Shown: positions 17,215-25,574 of the stretch, one piece after another
Position numbering within the stretch: the first letter of the stretch is position 1
How the letters are laid out: each line of letters starts with the position of its first letter
Assembly (NCBI GenBank): GCA_021372815.1
Contig: JAJFTS010000224.1
Location: 1 to 40,180 of the forward strand
Direction: 5' to 3'
Length of the DNA stretch: 40,180 nucleotides
Origin: Deltaproteobacteria bacterium
GTDB lineage: Bacteria > Desulfobacterota > Syntrophia > Syntrophales > Smithellaceae
The notes under the pieces: generated by a model
Databases searched by the model: none
Seen by the model: the letters and a program-made list of their open reading frames with translations, nothing else
Told to the model about the DNA's origin: nothing
Translations under genes and position numbers: made by a program

Positions 17215-18129
17215 TTATGTCTGTACAGCCGTCCTGCTTACTTCGTACCAGTGCGTGCCGTTGGATTTAAACTTGATCACGTAGAATTTTCCCGCGTCAG
17301 TTCCGAGGGTTAAGGTGCCGGTAGAAGATACCAGGGTCGCGTGGAAGGTGATCACCTCATCCGCTGTGCCCGCGGTCGTAAATACGATAGTGATCTCATC
17401 GCCAGCGCTTCCCGCACCGGAGAATGTAATCGTCTGATCTTCGTTATCCGTGACGGTGTCCGTATACAGGTCCGAAAGACCGACGGTAAGAGCAACCGCG
17501 GCGGCGGGCGTCAATGCGCTGGCCGCAGAGCCTAACTGCACATGCCCAGTACGGTCGGGAATCGTTATCGTCCGGTCAGCGGTCGGGTCCGTAACCGCGA
17601 TGGTTGTCTCGAAGGCATTTGCCGTCGCGCCTTCCATGATAATCGGTGAAGCTCCCGCCAGGGTGCCAATGGCCGTCAGGGATGACGTATCCAGATAATT
17701 CTGGCAGTTGATAACATACGTTGTGGCGCTGATCGCAAACCCGACCTGCTGGCTCCAGGTAGGAGACGACTGGGTAATGTCGCCCGCTGTTTCCGACAAA
17801 TAGCCCGGTCCGGATTCCGTCAGTGTGGTGTATCCGGTAATAACGCCATAGGTGACAATTTCAATCGTTGCGCCGGATGCGCCGCCCTTGCCGACAACTC
17901 CAACGGCCGGTCGTAATGCGGCGTCATTGGCATCGGCTAGATAGGCATAGCCGTCGGCATCTTTGATGGTTACAACATCGCCCTCGGCCACCGTTTCGCC
18001 CGCTGTCGCCGAGAAGCGCGCAAATTTCTGGGTAAAATGAACCGCTGCCTGCGCGGGCATCGTAATGACCACAAACATGACGAAGACCATCAACAGCGCG
18101 GCAATATTTCTTAAAGAAAATCGTTTCAT
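17215..18129 (-). CDS. Decoration-like protein with signal peptide
   Basis: A 304-residue protein. Residues 1-28 form a textbook signal peptide (MKRFSLRN, hydrophobic core, MPAQA-A). The next ~75 residues (FARFSATAGETVAEGDVVTIKDADGYAYLA.. to VVTYGVITGY-like) resemble the DUF2190-type capsid decoration family. The remainder has a TDPTADRTITIPDRTG motif common in phage fibres and a C-terminal beta domain (TLTLGTDAGKFYVIKFKSNGTHWYEVSR). It directly follows the capsid gene, where decoration genes sit. A signal peptide on such a protein is odd: it might be anchored or exported, or the hydrophobic N-terminus may be used differently. Confidence 0.65.
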   Translation of the reverse strand: MKRFSLRNIAALLMVFVMFVVITMPAQAAVHFTQKFARFSATAGETVAEGDVVTIKDADGYAYLADANDAALRPAVGVVGKGGASGATIEIVTYGVITGYTTLTESGPGYLSETAGDITQSSPTWSQQVGFAISATTYVINCQNYLDTSSLTAIGTLAGASPIIMEGATANAFETTIAVTDPTADRTITIPDRTGHVQLGSAASALTPAAAVALTVGLSDLYTDTVTDNEDQTITFSGAGSAGDEITIVFTTAGTADEVITFHATLVSSTGTLTLGTDAGKFYVIKFKSNGTHWYEVSRTAVQT

Positions 18130-18155
18130 ACTTTAAAGTCCTCTCTTTCTCAGAA

Positions 18156-18250
18156 TGTTTTTAAGTTCAACGTTCCAGGTTCAACGTTCCTCATCTACGT
18201 TCTCAGGTTCTACGTCCAACATTGAACATTGAACGTAGAACCTTGAACGG
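18156..18250. repeat. Heptad repeat tract, two opposed blocks
   Basis: The longest tract: GTTCAAC-like units, then GTTCTAC-like units, then inverted ATTGAAC units, all with 7-base period, filling the gap between the decoration-like and capsid genes. Confidence 0.85.
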
Positions 18251-18255
18251 TATTT

Positions 18256-19830
18256 TTAAGCTACAATCGCGCCGTAGCCGCCGCGATAATCGATCACGGC
18301 GCCGTTGTATTCATGGCGGATCTTGTGGCGGATCTTGTCGGCCACGAAGACCTGCTCGCTCTGCGGCATATCGGCCACCAGCAGTTCCGGTTCCTCTCTG
18401 CCGTTCAGATAGCCCATTTCGATGATGTCAACGACATCGGGCGGCAGCATCAGGAACCAGTTGTTGGTGTCGGTAAACAGCGGATTGGTAACGCCGTTGA
18501 CCTTCCCCTTCAGCGCGTTCCTGACTTTGGTGGTCAGGTCGTTTGCCGAGAAATAATAATCATCTTCCGCGATCTGCTGAACGGTATCCACCAGGTCGAC
18601 CGGGCCGATAAGGTTCGGCTTGACGCTCGGATCCGAAAGCAGGCCGATGCGTTCGCCGGAATCTTTTTCGGTCATTTTGCCCAGGGCGATATAACCGGCC
18701 AGCGCCGTAACGAAAGACAACGCCGTCGCGCCGAGATTGCCGTGGCCGGCGGTGAAGATGGCGGTGCCGTCGGAGCAATTGGCATTGGCGGTAATGAGAC
18801 CCCATACATATTTCGCGTGGGTCCTGCGGGCGGCACGCGCCAGGCCGTCAATCAGACGCTGGATGATGCTGATATCGTCATTGACGATTGTTTTGCGTGT
18901 AATCGTCAGGATATTGCCCCTTTGCCCGATGCTGTAGGTGGACTCTTCATCAGTCACACCGGCGATTTCCTGGTAATCAGCCGCTTCCGGATCCACAGCG
19001 GATAAATCCGGGAATCCGCCGACAAGGACGGCTTCCTGCGTCCGGAAATCCTTGACGGTCTTTTTCACGGAAACCAGCATGTTTTCCATGAAGTTCATGG
19101 CGCGATAAATAGCAACCAGCCGGCGCCCCAGCGTGTTGCCCAGGACGAAGGTGAACGTCCCCGAGGTGATATCCTGAGCATTTCTCAGATCAGTCAATCC
19201 CTTGCGGTTGAATCTGCCGGACACTTCCGCATCGCCCGTGAAATAGGTGTACATGTCACGAATGCTGGAAAATGCGGGAACATCGTCGAACCCGTCATAA
19301 TCCTGCACGCTGCGGACATCGCCGAAGAAGGGCTTGTTGTCCAGCCTGGTCAGCTTGGCCATATTGACAACGTCGTCTTTGGTCAGGCCAAAGAGCTTGT
19401 CAGCGGCCATGCAGGCGCGCTCGAAAGAGCCGAGGCCGCCGCTGATCGAACCCGCGCCGACGACCGCAACATGCTGGCTCGCTGCCGACTGGGCAATGCT
19501 AGCCAGATATTCTTTTTCCGATGTGATAGCGGCATCCAGATAGGCGGACGCAAAAGCACGGCCTTCAAACTGTTTGCGGATCCGGTTAACCGCGATTTCG
19601 GGCAGACCGAGGTCTTTATCGCCCAGCGCCTTATCAAGCGCCATTCCGCAGCGCATGATTTCCAAGTCTGCTTTGGTTGCGACGTCATCTTTTCCTGCGC
19701 TGGAAGCGGGTTCATCCATTGCCATGCGCGCCAGCACTTCAACTTCCTGATCTGTGAGAGCAGCCTCATCCTTGCCTTTCAGGAGGTCAGGCTTGATCTT
19801 CTTGATCAGGGCTAACAATTTTTGTTTCAT
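18256..19830 (-). CDS. Major capsid protein from an internal start (524 aa)
   Basis: This is an in-frame nested product of the 834-residue fusion, starting at ATG 19830 (MKQKLLALIKKI). A near-perfect ribosome binding site GAGGAGG sits 5 bases upstream, although these bases are also coding in the longer frame. Independent initiation would supply the capsid subunit in the excess over protease needed for assembly, like nested protease/scaffold genes in other phages. The N-terminal ~60 residues would act as a delta-like scaffold before cleavage. Start usage is inferred from the sequence signal and from stoichiometric logic. Confidence 0.65.
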   Translation of the reverse strand: MKQKLLALIKKIKPDLLKGKDEAALTDQEVEVLARMAMDEPASSAGKDDVATKADLEIMRCGMALDKALGDKDLGLPEIAVNRIRKQFEGRAFASAYLDAAITSEKEYLASIAQSAASQHVAVVGAGSISGGLGSFERACMAADKLFGLTKDDVVNMAKLTRLDNKPFFGDVRSVQDYDGFDDVPAFSSIRDMYTYFTGDAEVSGRFNRKGLTDLRNAQDITSGTFTFVLGNTLGRRLVAIYRAMNFMENMLVSVKKTVKDFRTQEAVLVGGFPDLSAVDPEAADYQEIAGVTDEESTYSIGQRGNILTITRKTIVNDDISIIQRLIDGLARAARRTHAKYVWGLITANANCSDGTAIFTAGHGNLGATALSFVTALAGYIALGKMTEKDSGERIGLLSDPSVKPNLIGPVDLVDTVQQIAEDDYYFSANDLTTKVRNALKGKVNGVTNPLFTDTNNWFLMLPPDVVDIIEMGYLNGREEPELLVADMPQSEQVFVADKIRHKIRHEYNGAVIDYRGGYGAIVA

Positions 19831-20760
19831 AAAATCCTCCTCATTCTGGGCAGGCACAGAGGCCACAGCCCGGTTAAATTTTCCGCCCGCAGCCGGACGG
19901 GTTACTATATCCACCGAATCGGCGGCTATAAACTTGAGCACTTTGAAAACGTCCTTGCCGTCAACGACGGCCTTCGCGGCGCGCACCGGGCAATCGTAAG
20001 AAAGCCCGTAAACAGAAGCGCCTTTCTGTGTTGCGTCGAGCAGGTTCTTTCCCAGCCATTTGGCCGAGTCCAGAAAATGCAGAACGCCCTTCAGTCCGAC
20101 ACCGGCAACATGCTTGACGGTATCGATCCAGCCGACTTTGTTCTTAACCAGCAGGGATTTAAGATCGAACAGCGCGTCCGGAACGTGCGTTGCTCCTTTG
20201 GCGGGCATTTCGTACAGATTGACATCCACCTTCTCAAAGAGAGCTTCTGCTCCGCGCATGGCTTCTTCCGGGATATACCAGCCGTTTTTGGTAAAGCCCA
20301 CTTCACAGATCGTGACATCCCAGGCCGTGCCTTCCGGATTCTGAGCATCGCCGAGACGCATCAGCATTTCGGCGCCTTCATCGGATTCCGCCTGTTGCGA
20401 GCGCGCTTCCACCCAGGTGCTTTCAACCTCCGTAGGCGTTTCTCCCAGGGTGACTTTGCCGTCGAGGATCGACCAGGCGATTTTGTAATATTTGCCATCG
20501 ATCTCGTAAATCAAATAGGCCGGATAAACTTCTTCGATATACGGCGAAATATCCATAGGTCCGCAATCGGTCACTTGGGACGCGGAAAATCTATCCTTCA
20601 CCGCCTGCCTCAGCAGTTGCCGGATATCGTCCATACTCAACTCCGCCGCCATGCGCGCCAGCGTTTCAATTTCCTGATCGGATAGCTTCGCCTCGTCCTT
20701 GCCGTCGAGTAGCGCCGGATTTTTAGCCCTGATTTGTTCTAAAAGTTTTTTTCTTTTCAT
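18256..20760 (-). CDS. Fused prohead protease and major capsid protein
   Basis: An 834-residue fusion. Residues about 65-300 look like a prohead protease of the assemblin-type fold: H228 (GVLHFLDSAKWL), S254 (YGLSYDC) and DSVDIVTRPAAGG (281-293) are the expected His, Ser and late motif. Residues 311-834 are the capsid part, with MuT-like features. A 34-residue segment is present twice, at the N-terminus and at 312-345 (22 of 34 identical), probably a scaffold or targeting motif. Inside the frame an AGGAGG lies 5 bases before Met311, so capsid protein can also be made alone. The first start has GAGGT. Mu encodes protease and capsid separately. Confidence 0.85.
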   Translation of the reverse strand: MKRKKLLEQIRAKNPALLDGKDEAKLSDQEIETLARMAAELSMDDIRQLLRQAVKDRFSASQVTDCGPMDISPYIEEVYPAYLIYEIDGKYYKIAWSILDGKVTLGETPTEVESTWVEARSQQAESDEGAEMLMRLGDAQNPEGTAWDVTICEVGFTKNGWYIPEEAMRGAEALFEKVDVNLYEMPAKGATHVPDALFDLKSLLVKNKVGWIDTVKHVAGVGLKGVLHFLDSAKWLGKNLLDATQKGASVYGLSYDCPVRAAKAVVDGKDVFKVLKFIAADSVDIVTRPAAGGKFNRAVASVPAQNEEDFMKQKLLALIKKIKPDLLKGKDEAALTDQEVEVLARMAMDEPASSAGKDDVATKADLEIMRCGMALDKALGDKDLGLPEIAVNRIRKQFEGRAFASAYLDAAITSEKEYLASIAQSAASQHVAVVGAGSISGGLGSFERACMAADKLFGLTKDDVVNMAKLTRLDNKPFFGDVRSVQDYDGFDDVPAFSSIRDMYTYFTGDAEVSGRFNRKGLTDLRNAQDITSGTFTFVLGNTLGRRLVAIYRAMNFMENMLVSVKKTVKDFRTQEAVLVGGFPDLSAVDPEAADYQEIAGVTDEESTYSIGQRGNILTITRKTIVNDDISIIQRLIDGLARAARRTHAKYVWGLITANANCSDGTAIFTAGHGNLGATALSFVTALAGYIALGKMTEKDSGERIGLLSDPSVKPNLIGPVDLVDTVQQIAEDDYYFSANDLTTKVRNALKGKVNGVTNPLFTDTNNWFLMLPPDVVDIIEMGYLNGREEPELLVADMPQSEQVFVADKIRHKIRHEYNGAVIDYRGGYGAIVA
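19836..19841 (-). promoter_or_regulatory. Internal ribosome binding site inside the protease-capsid gene
   Basis: AGGAGG in the mRNA, 5 bases before the in-frame ATG at 19830. It encodes part of the acidic stretch N-E-E-D-F and would allow separate capsid synthesis. Confidence 0.7.
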
Positions 20761-20777
20761 AGCGTTTTACCTCTGTC

Positions 20778-20804
20778 GTCATTCCGGCGCAGGCCGGAAT
20801 CCAG
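20778..20804. repeat. Palindromic repeat ('IPAKAGIQ' family), copy 1
   Basis: GTCATTCCGGC-GCA-GGCCGGAATCCAG, with stem ATTCCGGC/GCCGGAAT. It is followed by a short tract with CACTAGC/CATCCAC 7-base units (20811-20838). It lies in the gap before the protease-capsid gene. Confidence 0.75.
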
Positions 20805-20837
20805 TCTTTCTATTCACCAGCCACTAGCCACCATCCA

Positions 20838-21119
20838 CTACTTCGCCGCGCCCGCAATGACCTTCTTCTTCGCGTTCTTCGGATTGATCCCGGTAATGGC
20901 AATCTCATCCAGCTTCTCGACCTTATCGCCTTTGGCATAACGCACACGGGTTCCGCCTTTAGTCAGGATCACTGCTTCTTCCGTTGCTTCGTCATACCGA
21001 GCGGAATGAACAAATTCAGGACTGATCCCAAAACGCCCGCAGGCCTCTTTGATAAATTTGTCACCGATTGCTTTTCTTTCGGCCGCTGCCGCTGCTGCTA
21101 ATTCTTCAGGTGTCGCCAT
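20838..21119 (-). CDS. Small head-region protein (93 aa)
   Basis: A 93-residue basic protein with an Ala-rich N-terminal helix (MATPEELAAAAAAERKAIGDKF), a beta region (AVILTKGGTRVRYAKGDKVEKL) and a lysine-rich end. It lies between the minor head protein gene and the protease-capsid gene. Size and composition would suit a head completion or scaffold-associated protein, but no family is recognised. Confidence 0.6.
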   Translation of the reverse strand: MATPEELAAAAAAERKAIGDKFIKEACGRFGISPEFVHSARYDEATEEAVILTKGGTRVRYAKGDKVEKLDEIAITGINPKNAKKKVIAGAAK

Positions 21120-21158
21120 AATGTTTCCCTCCGTTTAATTTAAGTTATATATTTCGGC

Positions 21159-21992
21159 CTATGCCGCTTGTGATTTACTTCCTTCAGCGGACGTCGATTG
21201 CCACCCGTCCATAAACGGCACCGTGTAGCAGGAGCAATTAATCGTATTGCCCGGCGATCCGGCAGGATCCCTGGGATACATCAGCTCTTCACCGCCGACG
21301 TTAAACGGCTTGTCGATGTCGCGGACCTGATCCACCGCCGCCATATGCGACATGCGCGGAACGCGGGAGACGCCATGTTTCCACTGTTTTTTCAGGCCCG
21401 GCACCACCTTTGCCGCCTCGGCCATGCGCGCTTGGCTGGCCGCCTCCAGAATGCGTCCGCATTCCTGCCGCGTGATTGTTTCCGCCCGCGCCGCAATGGA
21501 AGAGAAAATGCCTTTGTCAGTCAGGTTATTGCCGACCGCCTGCATCACTTCAAAGGGCGTCTTTTCGCCCATCAGGCCCATCGCAAACTCATTGTAGATT
21601 TTGCCGGCCGCGTCCGCGCCCAGCGATTTAATCAGCGAGCCGGAATAATTCTGCATGGCCACCATCAGCGTCGTATCAATAGCCGGAAGAACAGCCGAGA
21701 TGCCGACCGTCTTCAATGTCTGGTCGACCATTTCCTCGCCAAATGCCCAGGCATTCTTCTGCCCGGCCTTTAACTCGACGCTGTACTTCGCGGCAAACTC
21801 CGCCATCGCGCTTTCGATTGCGGTTTTCAGTTTCGGCAAAGAGTAAAGCTGCCAGTCCGTCTGCCCGACGGTCGCCGCGATTCTTTTGCGTGCCGCGTCC
21901 AGCTGACGCACAGCCTGGGAAACCGGTTTGTCGCCCACGCTCTCCGCCTTTGCTATTAACTGCTGAACTTTTTTTTCGTACTTACTCGCCAT
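21159..21992 (-). CDS. Minor head protein, Mu F / SPP1 gp7-like
   Basis: A 277-residue protein starting MASKYEKKVQQLI. The annotated start at 21992 overlaps the end of the portal gene by 11 bases; the longer frame upstream is out-of-frame portal sequence. The C-terminus has the conserved head-morphogenesis pattern: TRQECGRILEAAS.., RVPRMSHMAAVDQVRDIDKPF, then MYPRDPAGSPGNTINCSCYTVPF, matching the PxxxxNCRC-like signature of Mu F proteins. These proteins enter the capsid and help head assembly or DNA ejection. Position after portal is canonical. Confidence 0.87.
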   Translation of the reverse strand: MASKYEKKVQQLIAKAESVGDKPVSQAVRQLDAARKRIAATVGQTDWQLYSLPKLKTAIESAMAEFAAKYSVELKAGQKNAWAFGEEMVDQTLKTVGISAVLPAIDTTLMVAMQNYSGSLIKSLGADAAGKIYNEFAMGLMGEKTPFEVMQAVGNNLTDKGIFSSIAARAETITRQECGRILEAASQARMAEAAKVVPGLKKQWKHGVSRVPRMSHMAAVDQVRDIDKPFNVGGEELMYPRDPAGSPGNTINCSCYTVPFMDGWQSTSAEGSKSQAA

Positions 21993-23466
21993 CTTCTTTT
22001 CCGTCTTTGAACGTTGAACTTTGAACGTTGAACTTTTTAAGAAGCGCCTCATAATCCTCCGTGCCGGGTTCCAGCGCATTAGTCGCCGCGTCGATTTCCT
22101 CCTGAGCATTAACTTCGTAGCCAAGATAGCCGGCCACAAACGCGAAGATCTGAATCGCCGTATCGCGCCGGATGAACTTATTGCTGACGGCAATGGCCAG
22201 TGCGGTAGTCAGTTGCGGAATCACACCGGCAAGTTTTGCCAGGTCTTTCTTGCTGATCTCCGGCATTGTAACGGTAAAACCGGCTTCGGCTTTTTCCGGA
22301 GAGAGCACTTTAGCAATCACGGCCTGGTCAATGACGAACTGAATCACTTCCTCAAGGATCTCCTGGTAAAACTTCTGCCTTTCCTCCAAATCGACAATCG
22401 GCGCCTGACCGGACTGATCAGCCTCGGTCTGGTATTGCTTTCCTCCGGATCCAAACCAGCTCTCGGGTCGGCCGGCCGCGCCCATGATAAACGCTTTCCC
22501 CATATCGAAACCCGATTTGAAGTCGGTCGCTTTCAAGTCTGGCGACACGGCGTTCCATTCCACCTGTTCATTATGCGCACGCTGTGAGCCCGGTTCCGGC
22601 GGCGGATTATCCCGCAGCCACTCGCGGATCTGGTTTGTGTCCATGCCTTTCAGGGTAATGTCCCAAACAAAATTCAGCATCAGCTCCGCGCGTTCCAGGT
22701 AGTTGTAGCCGTAACGTTCCAATGAATCGATCCAGTCAACAAGCGGGAAAAAATCGCTGACTCCGCGAGTCGCGTTCGGCGCGTTGTTGATGGTAAAAAA
22801 GAAACAGTCTCCCACAAGGCGATTGTATGATTTCGACGCGACGTTAAGGTCTTCCCGGATAATGCTGTATTTAACCCCGCTGCGCCCGCTGGATCCCATC
22901 ATTTCAACCTGCATGCGCTCCTCGATATTAAGCGGATTGACGTATATTTCCTTGATCGACGCGGGATCCTGATATAGCCATTTGACCTCGCCGTTATACT
23001 GATCAACCTGCACAGGCCAGCACTGTTCACCCAGGATGGAAAACCACATGCAGCGTTCCGGGAATTTTCTCGCCAGCTTATTTTTTTTGATGAACCGATT
23101 GATAATTTTCTGGACGTCTTTATCGCTGGATTCGATTTTAATCGGACCGGAGAAAATGAAGGATTTATCCATTTTCGCCAGGCGTTTGAACATGGCCGAC
23201 GCCTTGAACATATAATAACAAATTTCAAACATCCGGGATTGTTCTACTGGCTGTAAATTACGGTTCATCACGCTGTCATTGAGGCGGCGATAGCCTTCGT
23301 CTTTCGGGTCCATATTGATCGAAATCGGCATCGCCATCCGTGCTTTGGTGATCTGCTCGGAAACCGTCTTGCTTATTTCATCCGCCATAGAGGCGCGGAA
23401 TTCCGCATCGTTTCTCAGTCCCGGTGCGATAAACTTTGCTATTTTTTCTCTGATATTTATATTCAT
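21982..23466 (-). CDS. Portal protein, Mu gp29-like
   Basis: A 494-residue protein starting MNINIREKIAKF at 23466; the open frame continues further upstream but only through a heptad tract and the terminase tail. It has portal-like features: ..YMFKASAMFKRLAKMDKSFIFSGPIKI.. early, a central region with GRPESWFGSGGKQYQTEADQSGQAPIVDLEERQKFYQEILEEV, typical of the portal stem and wing, and a helical C-terminus. It forms the ring at the capsid vertex for DNA passage. The last ~15 residues (FNVQSSTFKD..) are encoded by a heptad repeat tract and are probably not conserved. The ribosome site is weak (AAGG). Confidence 0.87.
   Translation of the reverse strand: MNINIREKIAKFIAPGLRNDAEFRASMADEISKTVSEQITKARMAMPISINMDPKDEGYRRLNDSVMNRNLQPVEQSRMFEICYYMFKASAMFKRLAKMDKSFIFSGPIKIESSDKDVQKIINRFIKKNKLARKFPERCMWFSILGEQCWPVQVDQYNGEVKWLYQDPASIKEIYVNPLNIEERMQVEMMGSSGRSGVKYSIIREDLNVASKSYNRLVGDCFFFTINNAPNATRGVSDFFPLVDWIDSLERYGYNYLERAELMLNFVWDITLKGMDTNQIREWLRDNPPPEPGSQRAHNEQVEWNAVSPDLKATDFKSGFDMGKAFIMGAAGRPESWFGSGGKQYQTEADQSGQAPIVDLEERQKFYQEILEEVIQFVIDQAVIAKVLSPEKAEAGFTVTMPEISKKDLAKLAGVIPQLTTALAIAVSNKFIRRDTAIQIFAFVAGYLGYEVNAQEEIDAATNALEPGTEDYEALLKKFNVQSSTFKDGKEDGE
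22005..22037. repeat. Heptad repeat tract inside the portal gene 3' end
   Basis: About four 7-base units (TTTGAAC, GTTGAAC) within the coding end of the portal gene, translated there as FNVQSSTFK. It is read through without a stop. Confidence 0.85.
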
Positions 23467-23470
23467 GTCG

Positions 23471-24955
23471 TTAACCTTGAACGTTGAACATTGAACTTTG
23501 AACTTTCTGATTGAATCTTCCAAAATGCCCGCCGTGCTGCCCGAATCGTCGTCCCATCGGTGATTCCCGGTTTTCTCTCTTCTGATCGACACAAACCGCT
23601 TTGACGTTCGATTGCGCCGCGTGTATCGCCAGCGCCAGCGCCCAGAAACAGTCGGCATGGCCGTCTTCGGTATGCTCTGCTGTAAAGCGAATATTCCCGG
23701 CAACAGTCGTCTCTTTTGTGACCGCCCGCAGATCCGCTCTAATTTTCGGATCGTAGGGAATGCGCAGCTTGCGATCTTCCATCTTGCTGCGTACCGGATA
23801 GGCCAGCGCCTCTTTGACTTTTGGAGTAAATGTTACCAGTTCGATTTTATATTCGCCGAACTTCTTCTGCGCATCGTCGCCCCAGCCGATGCCGAGGCCG
23901 GTATAATCGAAGCAGGAGCGGTAAATGAACGGAAGCCACGGCCAGATAACCTTTTCCTGGTCGGGTTTGCTCTTCTTCTGCAGCCGGATAACAGCGCGGG
24001 TATAAAGCACGTCGCCCAGCTCTTCGAGCACCCACAGCACTGTCAAATCTTTTTTGCGTCCGATATCCAGCCCGGCGTATAGTCTTCCTTTGCATTCGCT
24101 GAGGCGGTCGTAGACAACTTCCCATTTTTCGCTTTCCGGATATTCCGAAGACGCGATCAGATCATATTCCAGGAAGGCGCGGGCATCGTCTGCCGGATCG
24201 CACATGTATTCCTGCTGGAACGATTCCTCATCAGCACAGCCGGATTTTACATGATCGAAATACTGCGCCTCATCCATCTCCTGGATTGGGTCATCTGCGG
24301 GAAGCTGCTGCTGAAGTTTATAAAGAAATCCCTGGTCGAGTGCGTCCTGCAGCGTCACGCGGTGCAGACTGATTTTTTTAGGATTGCCGTGCTCGCGGAT
24401 CTCGCGGATGAGCATATTAAAAAAGTTCTGGCTTCCGCGATGGGTGGAAATGACTTCCATGAAACCGCCCCAGGTAATACCCGGATAAGCAATTGCCCAT
24501 AGTTTGCGCGGGTCGGGATGCAGGGCGAATTCATCAAGCACACGCCCGCCGCGCTTACCGGCCTGAGCATCCGGATTGCTGCTCATGGAATGAATCCGCT
24601 TGCCCGACGCGAACGGCAGGACATAAGCGGATATTTTTTTCACTTCATCGATGACCTTCTCGGAAAAGTTTTCCGCCGCAATATGCAGGACATTCGCCCA
24701 CATCTGGCAGTCTTCGATGAACAGGCGCGCCTGGAGATCATCGCGGCTGGATACCCACTGGTCCCAGCGGGCACCGGCTTTCGCCGTGCGCTCCGTGCAG
24801 GCATAGGCCGTTGAAAGAGAAATGCCGATCTGCCGCGCTTTCTCCATCAACTTCAAACGGCTGTTATCCCGGATCCACTCGTCCTGGTATTCGAGAAAAT
24901 AACCATTCGGATTTTTAGGTTTAATTTTAGCCTTGCCCAATTCCCAAAACCTCAT
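23471..24955 (-). CDS. Terminase large subunit, Mu gp28-like
   Basis: This 494-residue protein packages DNA into the prohead. The ATPase half has a Walker A-like EKARQIGIS (residues 38-46) and a Walker B RVLDEFA (138-144). The nuclease half has an RNase H-type Asp motif YAGLDIGRKKD (293-303) and a late GHADCFWALALA (about 450-462). The start at 24955 (MRFWELGKAK) is chosen because family proteins begin shortly before the ATPase; it overlaps the small subunit gene by 29 bases. The ribosome site is poor. The last ~12 residues (KVQSSMFNVQG) come from a heptad tract. Mu-type terminases package from the prophage end into flanking host DNA. Confidence 0.93.
   Translation of the reverse strand: MRFWELGKAKIKPKNPNGYFLEYQDEWIRDNSRLKLMEKARQIGISLSTAYACTERTAKAGARWDQWVSSRDDLQARLFIEDCQMWANVLHIAAENFSEKVIDEVKKISAYVLPFASGKRIHSMSSNPDAQAGKRGGRVLDEFALHPDPRKLWAIAYPGITWGGFMEVISTHRGSQNFFNMLIREIREHGNPKKISLHRVTLQDALDQGFLYKLQQQLPADDPIQEMDEAQYFDHVKSGCADEESFQQEYMCDPADDARAFLEYDLIASSEYPESEKWEVVYDRLSECKGRLYAGLDIGRKKDLTVLWVLEELGDVLYTRAVIRLQKKSKPDQEKVIWPWLPFIYRSCFDYTGLGIGWGDDAQKKFGEYKIELVTFTPKVKEALAYPVRSKMEDRKLRIPYDPKIRADLRAVTKETTVAGNIRFTAEHTEDGHADCFWALALAIHAAQSNVKAVCVDQKRENRESPMGRRFGQHGGHFGRFNQKVQSSMFNVQG
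23473..23506. repeat. Heptad repeat tract at the terminase/portal junction
   Basis: Five 7-base units (CTTGAAC, GTTGAAC, ATTGAAC, TTTGAAC). It encodes the end of the terminase and lies just before the portal start at 23466. Confidence 0.85.
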
Positions 24956-25478
24956 GTATTTTTTTAAGCGATTCCGGAGATATTCCTTCCGCTTTCGCCA
25001 CTTCTTCCACTTTAGCGGCGGTTTCTTCCTGCACTTTCTTGCGCATTTCCCGCATCCATTTCTTCTGGCTGATACTGACATTGCCGAGCTTGCTGATCAT
25101 GATGCCCAGCTTCGGCAGCATTTTTTGATTGTCGGAGGTCACCAGCAGGTCGAAAGTCTTTGTCTGTATCAGCCTGATCAACGCCTCGTTCATCGCGTTT
25201 TCATCGTCGCCCGCGGCCTCGGCCACTGCTTTGGCCTGTTGAGTCGCCAGGGAAATTGCCGCAAGCCGCTCTTCAAAATCCTGCCCGTAACGATGCAAAG
25301 ATGATCGTGAGATCTCAATCTGCAATCCGCGCTCCTGGAGCTGGCCGTTGAGCCACTCAACCATCGTGGAATAATCGCTGAAATTACCGGCTAAAAGCCG
25401 CTTATCCAGTTCTGCCTTGATGTCATCGGGCAGAGTTATTATTTTCGAGCGCTGCGCCAATCTAGAAGCTCCTTTCAC
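24927..25478 (-). CDS. Terminase small subunit-like, Mu gp27 / DUF3486 family
   Basis: A 183-residue protein opening with SRLAQRSKIITLPDDIKAELDKRL, a small helix-turn-helix typical of DUF3486 (Mu gp27). The central part is helical (..HRYGQDFEERLAAISLATQQAKAVAEA..) with a VEEVAKAEGISPESLKKIHEVLGI C-terminus. It sits directly before the large terminase, as in Mu, and probably recognises the packaging site. The start at 25478 carries an AAAGGAG site. Confidence 0.9.
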   Translation of the reverse strand: MKGASRLAQRSKIITLPDDIKAELDKRLLAGNFSDYSTMVEWLNGQLQERGLQIEISRSSLHRYGQDFEERLAAISLATQQAKAVAEAAGDDENAMNEALIRLIQTKTFDLLVTSDNQKMLPKLGIMISKLGNVSISQKKWMREMRKKVQEETAAKVEEVAKAEGISPESLKKIHEVLGIGQG

Positions 25479-25574
25479 ATTCTGTCATTTCGACCTCCGG
25501 GAGAAATCTTTTTTTCACTATCCCCATCCGCTTCGCTTCGGGCAAGCGCGATGCTTGCTCTTAGCGTGTGCTCA

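Noticed and set aside
19822..20685. Plus-strand open frame of 287 codons, and similar long ones at 7575-8309 and 35261-35968
   Set aside because: They lie wholly opposite well-recognised minus-strand genes (capsid, tail tube, transposase), lack ribosome sites and have no recognisable motifs; they are mirror frames of GC-rich coding DNA.
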